Shown here piece after piece: positions 9,454-17,649 of a DNA stretch of 64,000 nucleotides. Each line of letters starts with the position of its first letter. Positions within the stretch are counted from its first letter, which is position 1. Origin of the DNA: Microbacteriaceae bacterium. GTDB taxonomy: Bacteria > Actinomycetota > Actinomycetes > Actinomycetales > Microbacteriaceae. Below the pieces are notes generated by a model. The model was not told where the DNA came from. It did no database searches and saw nothing but the letters and a program-made list of their open reading frames with translations. Both the position numbers and the translations under genes were made by a program. The stretch covers positions 248,001 to 312,000 of the forward strand of contig SCRE01000010.1 of the NCBI GenBank assembly GCA_004297935.1, in the 5' to 3' direction.

Positions 9454-10578
9454 TCAACCGCCCACATAGGTCCGGGTCACGCGCCCGCCGATCCGGGCGA
9501 TGATCTCGTAGTTGATCGTGTCGGCTGCGGCCGCCCACTGCTCTGCGGACGGCATCCCCTGAGCGGGATCGCCGAACAGCACCACCTCGTCGCCGACGGC
9601 GACCGGATGCTCACCCACGTCGACGACGAACTGGTCCATCGCGATCCGCCCGCTCACGCGGAAGATGCGCCCGCCGATCTGCACCGGACCGCCATTGGAG
9701 GCACCGCGCGGAACGCCGTCGGCGTACCCGAGCGGGATCAGCGCGAGCGTGGTGTCGGCATCCGTCCAATAGGTGTAGCCATACGACACGCCGGTGCCTG
9801 CGGGCACGCGCCGCACGCCGGCGACGCGCGAGCGCAGCGTCATCGCCGGCGTCAGCCCGAGGTCGGCAGAGGAGCGTCCTTCAAGCGGTGACAACCCGTA
9901 CATGCCGATGCCGATGCGAACGGTGTTATAGCGAGCCGACGGCACCGTGAGTGCGGCTGTCGTCGCGGCGATGTGCCGTAGGGAGGGTGTCAACCCCGCC
10001 TGTGTCGCAAGCGCCAGACCGCGGTCGAGTTTGCGGACAGCCGCCTCATCGTGCGCCACCGACGCGTTCGACACATGACTGAAGATGCCGTCGACGCGCA
10101 CAAGACCGGCGCGCTCCGCCTCCCGCGCCGCCTCGAAGGCACGCTCCCACTGGGGCTCCGGGATGCCGTTGCGGCTGAGCCCCGTGTCCAGCTTGAGCTG
10201 AACGGATGCCGCCCCCGCGCGCGCCCGCGCCGCGGCATCCGCGACCGCCTGCAGCTGTGCCGGAGACGAGATGCCGACGCTGACCCGCGCCGCGAGCGCG
10301 ACCGTGAAGTCGTCGATCGGGTCGTGCAACCAGGCCAGAATCGGCGCGTCGATGCCGGCGGCACGCAGCTCGAGAGCCTCGGCCACATCCGCCACGCCGA
10401 GCCAGTCCGCGCCACCGGTCAGCGCGGCGCGCGCGGACGGAACGGCCCCGTGCCCGTAGGCGTCGGCCTTCACGACCGCGATGAAATGCTCCGTGCCGGT
10501 CAGCTCACGCATGCGTTCGACGTTGCGGGTGATCGCACCGAGATCGATGGCTGCCTCGCGCCAGGCCCGCTCAACCAT
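9454..10578 (-). CDS. alr: Alanine racemase
   Basis: A PLP enzyme interconverting L- and D-alanine for peptidoglycan. The fold type III barrel carries the PLP lysine in IAVVKADAYGHG (about residue 35), and the C-terminal beta domain has AGVRRVPAGTGVSYGYTY with the catalytic tyrosine nearby. The 374 residues are the usual length. The ATG at 10578 lies inside the end of acpS (8-base overlap), and the conserved sequence VERAWREAAIDLGAI starts there; an upstream start would add an unconserved leader. Operon glmS-acpS-alr-tsaE links cell-wall precursor genes. Confidence 0.96.
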   Translation of the reverse strand: MVERAWREAAIDLGAITRNVERMRELTGTEHFIAVVKADAYGHGAVPSARAALTGGADWLGVADVAEALELRAAGIDAPILAWLHDPIDDFTVALAARVSVGISSPAQLQAVADAAARARAGAASVQLKLDTGLSRNGIPEPQWERAFEAAREAERAGLVRVDGIFSHVSNASVAHDEAAVRKLDRGLALATQAGLTPSLRHIAATTAALTVPSARYNTVRIGIGMYGLSPLEGRSSADLGLTPAMTLRSRVAGVRRVPAGTGVSYGYTYWTDADTTLALIPLGYADGVPRGASNGGPVQIGGRIFRVSGRIAMDQFVVDVGEHPVAVGDEVVLFGDPAQGMPSAEQWAAAADTINYEIIARIGGRVTRTYVGG

Positions 10579-10975
10579 TGCCGCGCCCCGCGCTGTCACC
10601 CTCAGCACGGCCGCCCTCAGCACTGTCACCCTCGGCGATGACGAATGCGCACGCGACCCCCGCGTCGTGGGTCATGGTAAGGTGCACGCCCGTGATCCCG
10701 CGGGCGGCGACGAGTGCTGCGACGGAGCCATGCAGGGTGAACCCGGGGTCGCCCTCACCGGTGGCGACCACCTCGATGTCATGCCAGTACACGCCGTCCG
10801 ACGACCCAAGCGCCTTGATCAACGCCTCCTTCGCCGCGAACCGGGCCGCCAGCGAGTGCGTCGGCAGCGCCCGTTCGCCCTCAGCGAACAGCCGTTCGAC
10901 CAGGCGCGGCGTGCGCGACACGGCGCGGGTGAACCGTTCCAGGTCGACGATGTCCACACCGATGCCGAGAATCAT
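10571..10975 (-). CDS. acpS: Holo-[acyl-carrier-protein] synthase
   Basis: Moves 4'-phosphopantetheine from CoA to the serine of apo-ACP. It opens MILGIGVDIVDLERF with the Mg-binding aspartate, followed by FAAKEALIKALG with the second metal ligand, and ends with HLTMTHDAGVACAFVIAE. The core is about 118 residues; the last 15 (EGDSAEGGRAEGDSAGRGNG) are a small repeat-like tail encoded by a duplicated GAGGGTGACAGTGC-type stretch. It starts 6 bases after glmS stops. Confidence 0.95.
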   Translation of the reverse strand: MILGIGVDIVDLERFTRAVSRTPRLVERLFAEGERALPTHSLAARFAAKEALIKALGSSDGVYWHDIEVVATGEGDPGFTLHGSVAALVAARGITGVHLTMTHDAGVACAFVIAEGDSAEGGRAEGDSAGRGNG

Positions 10976-10981
10976 CTGCGG

Positions 10982-12832
10982 CTACTCGACGGTGACGGAC
11001 TTTGCGAGATTGCGCGGTTGATCGACGTCCAGGCCCTTCGCCGCGGAGAGCTCCATCGCGAAGATCTGCAGAGGAACGACGGCCAACAGGGGTTCGAACA
11101 GCGGCGCGGCCAGCGGAATGCGCAGGACCTCATCGGCGAACGGGAGCACGGCGACATCGCCCTCTTCGGCGATCGCGATCACACGGGCACCGCGCGCGCG
11201 GATCTCCTGGATGTTCGAGACCACCTTCTTGTGCAGCTCGGCCGAACCGCGTGGGCTCGGCACCACGACGAACACCGGCTGCCCCGGCTCGATCAGCGCG
11301 ATCGGACCATGCTTGAGCTCTCCGGCGGCGAAGCCCTCCGCGTGGATGTACGCGAGCTCCTTGAGTTTGAGCGCGCCCTCGAGCGCGATCGGGTAGCCGA
11401 CCTGGCGGCCGAGGAACAGCACCGCGCGGGTGTCCGCCATCCATTTCGCAAGCTGCTCGATCCGGTCCGCCGAATCGAGGACTGTTGCGATCTTTCCCGG
11501 CACCGCGGTCAGTTCGCGCACCTGCGCCGCCTGGTCGACAGCCGACATCGTCCCCTTGACCCGGGCCAGGTGAAGGCCGAACAGATACAGCGCGGTGATC
11601 TGCGCGACGAAGGCCTTCGTCGAGGCGACGGCGACCTCGGGACCGGCGTGCGTGTAGATGACGCCATCCGATTCGCGTGGGATCGTCGCACCCTGCGTGT
11701 TGCAGATCGACACGGTGTGCGCGCCGGCCTCGCGGGCATACTTCACGGCCATGAGTGTGTCCATGGTCTCGCCGGACTGGCTGATCGAGACGACGAGGGT
11801 CCTCGGCGTGATCACCGGGTCTCGGTAGCGGAACTCGTGACTGAGATCGACATCGACCGGCACGCGTGCCCACCGTTCGACCGCGTAGCGGCCGACCATG
11901 CCGGCATATGCGGCGGTGCCGCAGGCGATGATCGTGATGCGGTCGACGCGCGCAAGGACATCGTCGTCCAGGTCGCTCAGCTCGGGGATCACGACGGCGC
12001 CGTCGTGCACACGGCCGCGTACCGTGTTGGCGACGGCATCTGGTTCCTCGCTGATTTCCTTGGCCATGAAGCTGGGCCAGCCGCCCTTCTCCGACGCGGA
12101 TGCGTCCCACGCGATCTCGAATTCTTCCACGTCGACCGCAGCGCCGGCGAAATCGGTGACGGTCACCGCATCCGGGGTGATCGTCACGATCTGATCCTGG
12201 CCGATCGCCATCGCGCGGCGAGTGTGCTCGACGAACGCGGCGACATCCGAACCGAGGAAGTTCTCGCCGTCACCGAGGCCGATCACGAGCGGCGAGTTGC
12301 GTCGGGCGCCGACGACGACGCCCGGCTCGTCCTGGTGCACCGCGAGCAGGGTGAATGCGCCGTCGAGGCGGCCGACGACACGGCGGAACGCCTCACGCAG
12401 GTCGCCGGTTTCGCGATATTCGCGACCCAGAAGGGCCGCGGCGACCTCCGTGTCTGTCTCGCTTTCGAACGTGAACCCGTCTGCGGCCAATTCGTCCTTC
12501 AGGACGGCGAAGTTCTCGATGATGCCGTTGTGGATCAATGCCAGCTTGCCGTCGTCGCCGAGATGCGGGTGCGCATTGCGGTCGGTCGGCCCACCGTGGG
12601 TCGCCCAGCGGGTGTGGCCGATGCCGGTCGAACCGTTGCCGAGCGGATGCGCCGCCAAGTCGTCGACAAGCACCTGCAGCTTGCCGGCGCGCTTGCGCGT
12701 GCCGAGCCGCCCGTCGCCGTCGATCACGGCGATGCCGGCGGAATCGTACCCGCGGTATTCCAGGCGCTTGAGCCCGCCGAGCAGCACATCGACACTCTTA
12801 TCGGTACCGGCGTACCCGACGATTCCACACAT
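10982..12832 (-). CDS. glmS: Glutamine-fructose-6-phosphate aminotransferase
   Basis: Makes glucosamine-6-phosphate from fructose-6-phosphate and glutamine, the entry to UDP-GlcNAc. It starts MCGIVGYAG, so after Met removal Cys1 is the glutaminase nucleophile. The N-terminal class II amidotransferase (to about residue 235) carries RGYDSAG and HTRWATHG; two SIS domains follow (ACGTAAYAG and VSISQSGETMDT), and the C-terminus PRNLAKSVTVE is characteristic. 616 residues, full length. A TAAAAT box 7 bases before the ATG suggests a leaderless mRNA, divergent from coaA. Confidence 0.97.
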   Translation of the reverse strand: MCGIVGYAGTDKSVDVLLGGLKRLEYRGYDSAGIAVIDGDGRLGTRKRAGKLQVLVDDLAAHPLGNGSTGIGHTRWATHGGPTDRNAHPHLGDDGKLALIHNGIIENFAVLKDELAADGFTFESETDTEVAAALLGREYRETGDLREAFRRVVGRLDGAFTLLAVHQDEPGVVVGARRNSPLVIGLGDGENFLGSDVAAFVEHTRRAMAIGQDQIVTITPDAVTVTDFAGAAVDVEEFEIAWDASASEKGGWPSFMAKEISEEPDAVANTVRGRVHDGAVVIPELSDLDDDVLARVDRITIIACGTAAYAGMVGRYAVERWARVPVDVDLSHEFRYRDPVITPRTLVVSISQSGETMDTLMAVKYAREAGAHTVSICNTQGATIPRESDGVIYTHAGPEVAVASTKAFVAQITALYLFGLHLARVKGTMSAVDQAAQVRELTAVPGKIATVLDSADRIEQLAKWMADTRAVLFLGRQVGYPIALEGALKLKELAYIHAEGFAAGELKHGPIALIEPGQPVFVVVPSPRGSAELHKKVVSNIQEIRARGARVIAIAEEGDVAVLPFADEVLRIPLAAPLFEPLLAVVPLQIFAMELSAAKGLDVDQPRNLAKSVTVE

Positions 12833-12839
12833 GCGCCTG

Positions 12840-12845
12840 ATTTTA
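12840..12845 (-). promoter_or_regulatory. -10 box of glmS (leaderless promoter)
   Basis: TAAAAT on the minus strand ends 7 bases before the glmS ATG. No Shine-Dalgarno is present between them. Confidence 0.5.
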
Positions 12846-12933
12846 GCGGGGTGCGCTGAACGCTCCCGCTCACCCCCTGCGATCAAACGCCGCTCGACCA
12901 GCGGGTGTCAGTCTCTGATCGCCCGATGGGCAC

Positions 12934-12939
12934 TAAACT
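12934..12939 (+). promoter_or_regulatory. -10 box of coaA (leaderless promoter)
   Basis: TAAACT ends 8 bases before the coaA ATG; no Shine-Dalgarno is present. The back-to-back glmS and coaA promoters share a 115-base region. Confidence 0.45.
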
Positions 12940-12947
12940 GAGCCGTT

Positions 12948-13904
12948 ATGACGGGGACCGGGTCACGTATCGACACCACGGCGACGTCTCCGTTCGTCGA
13001 ACTCGATCGTGCCGACTGGGCGGAGCTCGCCGCCTCGACCCGTCTCCCGCTGAAAGAGACGGAGATCGTGCAACTGCGCGGGCTGGGAGACCCGCTCGAC
13101 ATGCGTGAGGTCGCCGAGGTCTACCTGCCGCTCAGCCGGCTGCTCAGCCTGTACGCCGCCGGCACGAAACAGCTGCACCGGGTCACCAGTGATTTTCTCG
13201 GCGAACGGGCGGCACGCACTCCGTTCGTGATCGGAGTGGCCGGATCCGTCGCCGTCGGCAAGTCCACGATCGCGCGACTGCTGCGCGAACTGCTCTCACG
13301 CTGGGAGGACACCCCGCGGGTCGAACTCGTGACCACCGACGGGTTCCTGTTCTCCAACGCCGAACTCGCGCGACGGGGCCTGATGGAGCGCAAAGGCTTC
13401 CCGGAGTCGTACGACCGGCGATCCCTGCTGCGCTTCGTGACCGAGGTCAAGAGCGGCGCGTCCGAGGTGCGCGCCCCGTTCTATTCGCACCTCAGCTACG
13501 ACATCGTGCCGGAAGCTCAGATCGTCGTGCGACAGCCCGATGTGCTGATCGTCGAGGGGTTGAACGTGCTGCAACCGGCTGTCGGCGGGCACAACCGGCT
13601 GTCGATCAGCGACCTGTTCGACTTCAGCGTCTATGTCGACGGACGCACTCGAGACATCGCATCCTGGTACGAAGAACGCTTTCTGAAACTGCAACGTGGC
13701 GCGTTCGCGAACCCGAAGTCGTACTTCCATCGGTTCGCCAGCCTGACCGAAGAGGAAGCCCGTGCACGCGCTCGCCAGATCTGGACCAGCATCAACGAGC
13801 CGAACCTGCTCGAGAACATCCGCCCGACGCGGTCGCGCGCCAAGCTGGTACTGCGCAAGAGCAGCAATCACACCGTCAATTCGGTCTTGCTGCGCAAACT
13901 GTAA
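12948..13904 (+). CDS. coaA: Pantothenate kinase, type I
   Basis: Phosphorylates pantothenate, the first and controlled step of CoA synthesis. The 318-residue product has the P-loop [17 protein letters not shown] (about residues 98-114), TTDGFLF, the [10 protein letters not shown] segment and [19 protein letters not shown], all typical of CoaA of the bacterial type I family inhibited by CoA. The ATG at 12948 is chosen because of the -10 box 8 bases upstream. Monocistronic; it faces glmM tail to tail. Confidence 0.96.
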   Translation: MTGTGSRIDTTATSPFVELDRADWAELAASTRLPLKETEIVQLRGLGDPLDMREVAEVYLPLSRLLSLYAAGTKQLHRVTSDFLGERAARTPFVIGVAGSVAVGKSTIARLLRELLSRWEDTPRVELVTTDGFLFSNAELARRGLMERKGFPESYDRRSLLRFVTEVKSGASEVRAPFYSHLSYDIVPEAQIVVRQPDVLIVEGLNVLQPAVGGHNRLSISDLFDFSVYVDGRTRDIASWYEERFLKLQRGAFANPKSYFHRFASLTEEEARARARQIWTSINEPNLLENIRPTRSRAKLVLRKSSNHTVNSVLLRKL

Positions 13905-13913
13905 GGCGGCGCT

Positions 13914-13951
13914 GGCCGAGTAGCGCGGGGAAGTCGGTGGTCGAGTAGCGA
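13914..13951. repeat. Dispersed palindromic repeat, copy 2 (partial)
   Basis: Two half-elements, TGGCCGAGTAGCG and GGTGGTCGAGTAGCG, lie in the gap between the coaA and glmM stop codons. No matching GTATCGAGACC half is present. Confidence 0.5.
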
Positions 13952-13955
13952 AAGG

Positions 13956-15317
13956 TCAGATGGCCAGGCGCTCACGCACGATGTCGGCGAGAGCGTGCGC
14001 GAAACGGTCGGCGGTCGCCTGGTCGGCTGCCTCGACCATGACTCGCACCATCGGCTCCGTGCCGGACGGCCGAAGCAGAACACGGCCGGAATCGCCGAGC
14101 GCCTCCTCCGTGTCGGCGACCGCGGCGGCGATCACCGCGTCGCCGCCGAGGCGATCCCGATCGACTCCTCGCACGTTGACGAGGATCTGTGGGAACACCG
14201 TCATGGCAGCGGCCAGCTGCGCGAGCGACTTGCCGGTGCTGGCCATCCGGCTCACCAGGTGCAACCCGGTCAGGATGCCGTCACCCGTCGTTGCGAATTC
14301 GCGCATGATCACGTGACCCGACTGTTCGCCTCCGAGCGAGAAGCTGTTCTCGTTCATCTGCTCGAGCACGTAACGGTCACCGACCTTGGTCTGTACGACC
14401 GAGATGTCATTCTCGCGCATCGCGATGCGCAGGCCGAGGTTGCTCATGACCGTTGTGACCAGAGTGCGTTCGCGGAGCACACCACGCTCCGCCATGCCGA
14501 GTGCCAGGATCGCCATGATCTGGTCGCCGTCGACAATGTTTCCGGATGCGTCCACCGCCAGGCAGCGATCGGCGTCCCCGTCGTGTGCGATACCGACGTC
14601 GGCGCCGTAGGCGACGACCGCGTCCGCCAGCTGCGCAAGATGGGTGGAGCCGACGCCGTCGTTGATATTGATGCCGTCGGGATCGTCTCCGATCACGGTG
14701 ACACGAGCACCGGCATCCGTGAACACCTCGGGAGATACGCCGGCTGCGGCGCCATTGGCGCAGTCGAGCACGACATGGATGCCGTCGAGGCGGTGCGGGA
14801 GGCTCGCCAGCAGGTGCACGACATAGCGGTCCTCTGCGTCGGCGAACCGGCGGATGCGGCCGACGTCGCCGCCGGTCGGCGCCAGCTTCGGCGTGCTGAG
14901 AGCGGCTTCGATGCGATCCTCGACGATATCCGGAAGCTTAGCGCCGCCGTGGGCGAAGATCTTGATCCCGTTGTCGGGCGCCGGATTGTGCGACGCGGAG
15001 ATCATCACGCCGAAGTCGGCGTCGATGTCCGAGATCAGGAATGCGGTTGCGGGAGTCGGGATCACGCCGGCGTCGAGCACGTCGACGCCGGAACTCGCCA
15101 GGCCTGCCGCGACCGCGGCGATGAGGAACTCACCGGAGATGCGCGGGTCGCGTGCGACGACCGCGACGGGCCTGCGGCCCGCCGCCCGGCGGGCGTCGGC
15201 GCTGCGACCCTGCGTCAGGACGACGGCGGTTGCCTGAGCGAGGCCGAGTGCGAGGTCGGCCGTGAGATCGCCGTTCGCCAGTCCGCGAACGCCATCTGTA
15301 CCAAAAAGACGTGGCAT
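13956..15317 (-). CDS. glmM: Phosphoglucosamine mutase
   Basis: Converts glucosamine-6-phosphate to glucosamine-1-phosphate for UDP-GlcNAc. It starts [15 protein letters not shown]; the phosphoserine loop is [17 protein letters not shown], the metal loop DGDADR is in [14 protein letters not shown], and GEQSGH and [15 protein letters not shown] are the sugar and phosphate loops. 453 residues. The start at 15317 was chosen because the family begins there; the upstream in-frame stretch overlaps rpsI. It follows rpsI by 25 bases, so the rplM-rpsI-glmM order is an operon. Confidence 0.97.
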   Translation of the reverse strand: MPRLFGTDGVRGLANGDLTADLALGLAQATAVVLTQGRSADARRAAGRRPVAVVARDPRISGEFLIAAVAAGLASSGVDVLDAGVIPTPATAFLISDIDADFGVMISASHNPAPDNGIKIFAHGGAKLPDIVEDRIEAALSTPKLAPTGGDVGRIRRFADAEDRYVVHLLASLPHRLDGIHVVLDCANGAAAGVSPEVFTDAGARVTVIGDDPDGININDGVGSTHLAQLADAVVAYGADVGIAHDGDADRCLAVDASGNIVDGDQIMAILALGMAERGVLRERTLVTTVMSNLGLRIAMRENDISVVQTKVGDRYVLEQMNENSFSLGGEQSGHVIMREFATTGDGILTGLHLVSRMASTGKSLAQLAAAMTVFPQILVNVRGVDRDRLGGDAVIAAAVADTEEALGDSGRVLLRPSGTEPMVRVMVEAADQATADRFAHALADIVRERLAI

Positions 15318-15342
15318 AGGGAGCCGGAGTGCGCGGTGCCGA

Positions 15343-15834
15343 CTAGCGCTTCGAGAACTGCGGAGCCTTGCGAGCCTTCTTGAGTCCGGCCTTCTTGCGT
15401 TCCTTGACACGAGCGTCACGACTCAGGAAGCCCGCCTTCTTCAGGGTTGCACGGTTGTTCTCCGTGTCGATCTCGTTGAGCGCACGGGCAATGCCCAGAC
15501 GCAGCGCGCCGGCCTGACCCGAGGGGCCGCCGCCGGTGATCTTCGCGATGACGTCGTAACTGCCGAGCAGATCGAGCACCTTGAACGGGTCGTTGATCAG
15601 CTGTTGGTGCAGCTTGTTCGGAAAGTAGTCAGCGAACTGGCGTCCATTGACGGTGATGGTGCCTGCGCCCGGCACGAGGCGCACGCGGGCGATGGCCTGC
15701 TTGCGCCGGCCGACGGCTGCGCCGGGGACGCTGAGCGCGGGGCGTGGGGCCTTGACGGCCTCGGTTGCGGGGGTCTCGGTGCTGAAGCTCTGTACGGCTT
15801 CTGAGGCCTCGAGCTGGTCTGCGATCTTCGCCAT
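15343..15834 (-). CDS. rpsI: 30S ribosomal protein S9 (uS9)
   Basis: A small-subunit head protein whose C-terminal tail reaches the P-site tRNA. The core [24 protein letters not shown] and the ending [12 protein letters not shown], with the conserved terminal KR, identify it. At 163 residues it has about 35 extra N-terminal residues ([21 protein letters not shown]), as in many actinobacteria. Cotranscribed with rplM, starting 42 bases after it. Confidence 0.97.
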   Translation of the reverse strand: MAKIADQLEASEAVQSFSTETPATEAVKAPRPALSVPGAAVGRRKQAIARVRLVPGAGTITVNGRQFADYFPNKLHQQLINDPFKVLDLLGSYDVIAKITGGGPSGQAGALRLGIARALNEIDTENNRATLKKAGFLSRDARVKERKKAGLKKARKAPQFSKR

Positions 15835-15876
15835 GGTCTTTACGAATCCTTTTTCTGTGGTCTCTTACGCCGGCGT

Positions 15877-16323
15877 CTACTGCGCGACCTGGTCGAAGGC
15901 GTATGCCTTGGGCTGCTGTGCAGCATGCGGGTGCTCGCTGCCGGTGTAGACCTTGAGCTTGCGGAACTGGGCGCGACCGATGGAGTTCTTCGGGAGCATG
16001 CCGCGAACGGCTTTCTCGACGGCCCGAGCCGGGTTCTTCTCGAGCAACTCTGCGTAGGTGACGGCGCTGAGACCGCCCGGGTAACCCGAGTGGCGGTAGG
16101 CCTTCTTCTGGTCGGCCTTCGCGCCGGTCAGGGCAATCTTGTCCGCGTTGATGATGATGACGAAGTCGCCGCCGTCGAGGTGCGGAGTGAACGTCGCCTT
16201 GTGCTTGCCGCGGAGCAGAACGGCGGCGTGGCTGGCCAGGCGGCCGAGCACGACATCCGTCGCATCGATGACGACCCAGTCCCGCTTGAGTTCGGAGGCC
16301 TTCGGTGAGTAGGTGCGCGTCAC
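15877..16323 (-). CDS. rplM: 50S ribosomal protein L13 (uL13)
   Basis: An early-assembly large-subunit protein. 148 residues: [43 protein letters not shown] and [22 protein letters not shown] are classic. The GTG at 16323 matches the family N-terminus; the frame is open upstream only through the tandem repeat, which I regard as leader. The leader is about 200 bases long from the predicted transcription start near 16528 and carries repeats and a hairpin, suggesting post-transcriptional control. Confidence 0.96.
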   Translation of the reverse strand: MTRTYSPKASELKRDWVVIDATDVVLGRLASHAAVLLRGKHKATFTPHLDGGDFVIIINADKIALTGAKADQKKAYRHSGYPGGLSAVTYAELLEKNPARAVEKAVRGMLPKNSIGRAQFRKLKVYTGSEHPHAAQQPKAYAFDQVAQ

Positions 16324-16399
16324 AGTAGTGGCTGCTTTCTGTCGTAAGTTGGGTAGTTCGTGAATCCCGCTCCGTTGGGTGTTCCGTGTTCTGATGAAC

Positions 16400-16464
16400 G
16401 CCGTTGCAATAAGCACGCCGTTGCAATAAGCACAGCCGCGATAAGCACAGCTGCAAGTAGGCAC
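16400..16464 (-). repeat. Tandem repeats in the rplM leader
   Basis: Two exact 17-bp units GCCGTTGCAATAAGCAC (16400-16416, 16417-16433) are followed by two degenerate ones (to 16448 and 16464), all sharing AAGCAC or AGGCAC. They sit within the predicted 5' untranslated region of the rplM-rpsI mRNA, about 80-140 bases before the start codon. Confidence 0.75.
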
Positions 16465-16534
16465 AGTGGAACGCCGCAGGTGGAGGGCTCAACTTCGGAT
16501 GTCATGCCGAAGACGGCATAGACACCAAGGGTCA

Positions 16535-16564
16535 ATAGTACGCGACAACGGGGATGCCGCGCAA
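16535..16564 (-). promoter_or_regulatory. Promoter of rplM-rpsI-glmM
   Basis: Minus-strand TTGCGC (16564-16559), an 18-base spacer and TACTAT (16540-16535). The bases after the -10 are TGACCCTTGGTGTCT, and 14 of them (GACCCTTGGTGTCT) are identical to those after the infA -10. A hairpin with 6-bp arms ATGCCG/CGGCAT follows at 16504-16519. Confidence 0.55.
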
Positions 16565-16609
16565 ACGCGCGACGCGCGCTTCGCGATCAACGGATGGCTG
16601 CGGTGCCGC

Positions 16610-17509
16610 TCAGAGTTCGCGACGCGCGCGCGTCTGCTCGGCCCGCTGCGCGAACTGCGCGTCATCCGGATACCCGACTTCCATCAGTGTCAGGCCGCGG
16701 GCGGGCAGCACTGTGAACGCGCTCGTGCGGGCGCCGGCCTCACGCAGCAGGGCGAGATCGCCGACGGCGAGCTTGCCCTCGCCGACGGCGACACAGGCCC
16801 CGACGAGGGAGCGCACCATGCTGTGGCAGAACGCATCCGCCTTCACCGTCGCGACCAGCACACCGTCTGTGTCACGCTGCCAACTGAACTCCTGCAGCGT
16901 GCGGATCGTGGTCGCGCCCTCGCGCGGCTTGCAGTACGCGGCGAAGTCATAGAGTCCGGGCAGGCTGCGGGCAGCCGCGTCCATCGCCGGCCCGTCGAGT
17001 CCGACCGACAGCCAGGTCGTGCGATGCCGCTGCAGCGGGTCGTGCACGGCAGCGCGGTCGGCGATCCGATACTCGTAGCGACGCCACACCGCGGAGAAGC
17101 GCGCGTCGAAGCCGGGCGAGGCGATGGCGCCGTGCGTCACGACGATGTCGGGAAGCGGGCCGAGGATGCCGTTGACCCGATGCGCGAGGGCGGCACCGGC
17201 ATCCGTCTGCGGTGCCGACCCGCGGCGCGGTTTGAGAAGGGCAGCGCATTGCTCGTCGCTGAGATCGACGTGCGCGACCTGTCCCACGGCATGCACCCCC
17301 GCGTCCGTTCGACCCGCGACCACCAGTGTCGGCGACGGCGGGTGGCGGCGGAACATCGTGGCCAGCGCTCGTTCCAGTTCGCCCTGCACGGTGCGCAGTC
17401 CGGGCTGCCTGCTCCAGCCGTTGAACGCGGAACCGTCATACGCGATATCCAGACGGATGCGCGTTGCCGCGAGGTCGACGTCGGTAGGCGATGCAGTCAC
17501 GCGAGCCAT
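16610..17509 (-). CDS. truA: tRNA pseudouridine(38-40) synthase
   Basis: Isomerises uridines 38, 39 and 40 in the anticodon stem. The catalytic aspartate lies in VVAGRTDAGVHAVGQVAH, and the protein opens with IRLDIAYDGSAFNGWSRQPGLRTVQGELE. The PRRGSAPQTDAGAALAHRVNGILPDIVV-like region and FLWHMVR equivalent (FCHSMVRSLVGA) fit TruA. 299 residues. In related genomes it directly follows rplQ; here a plus-strand acyltransferase gene lies between them. The ATG at 17509 sits right after CTAAG without a clear Shine-Dalgarno. Confidence 0.95.
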   Translation of the reverse strand: MARVTASPTDVDLAATRIRLDIAYDGSAFNGWSRQPGLRTVQGELERALATMFRRHPPSPTLVVAGRTDAGVHAVGQVAHVDLSDEQCAALLKPRRGSAPQTDAGAALAHRVNGILGPLPDIVVTHGAIASPGFDARFSAVWRRYEYRIADRAAVHDPLQRHRTTWLSVGLDGPAMDAAARSLPGLYDFAAYCKPREGATTIRTLQEFSWQRDTDGVLVATVKADAFCHSMVRSLVGACVAVGEGKLAVGDLALLREAGARTSAFTVLPARGLTLMEVGYPDDAQFAQRAEQTRARREL

Positions 17510-17649
17510 CTTAGAATGCGCGAACCCGTGGACGAGAAGCGATCCGCCGCTGCTCGGCAGCGGGTCGCCGACCCGCGTGACCGGGCAACACGGCCTCGAA
17601 CCACTCAGCGGCGATTGTTAGGGTGGATCGCGACGCCCCCGCCTTGCCT

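Noticed and set aside
12833-12947. glmS ribozyme or riboswitch before glmS
   Set aside because: The gene appears leaderless with a -10 seven bases from the ATG, leaving no room for a leader; the ribozyme is typical of Firmicutes.
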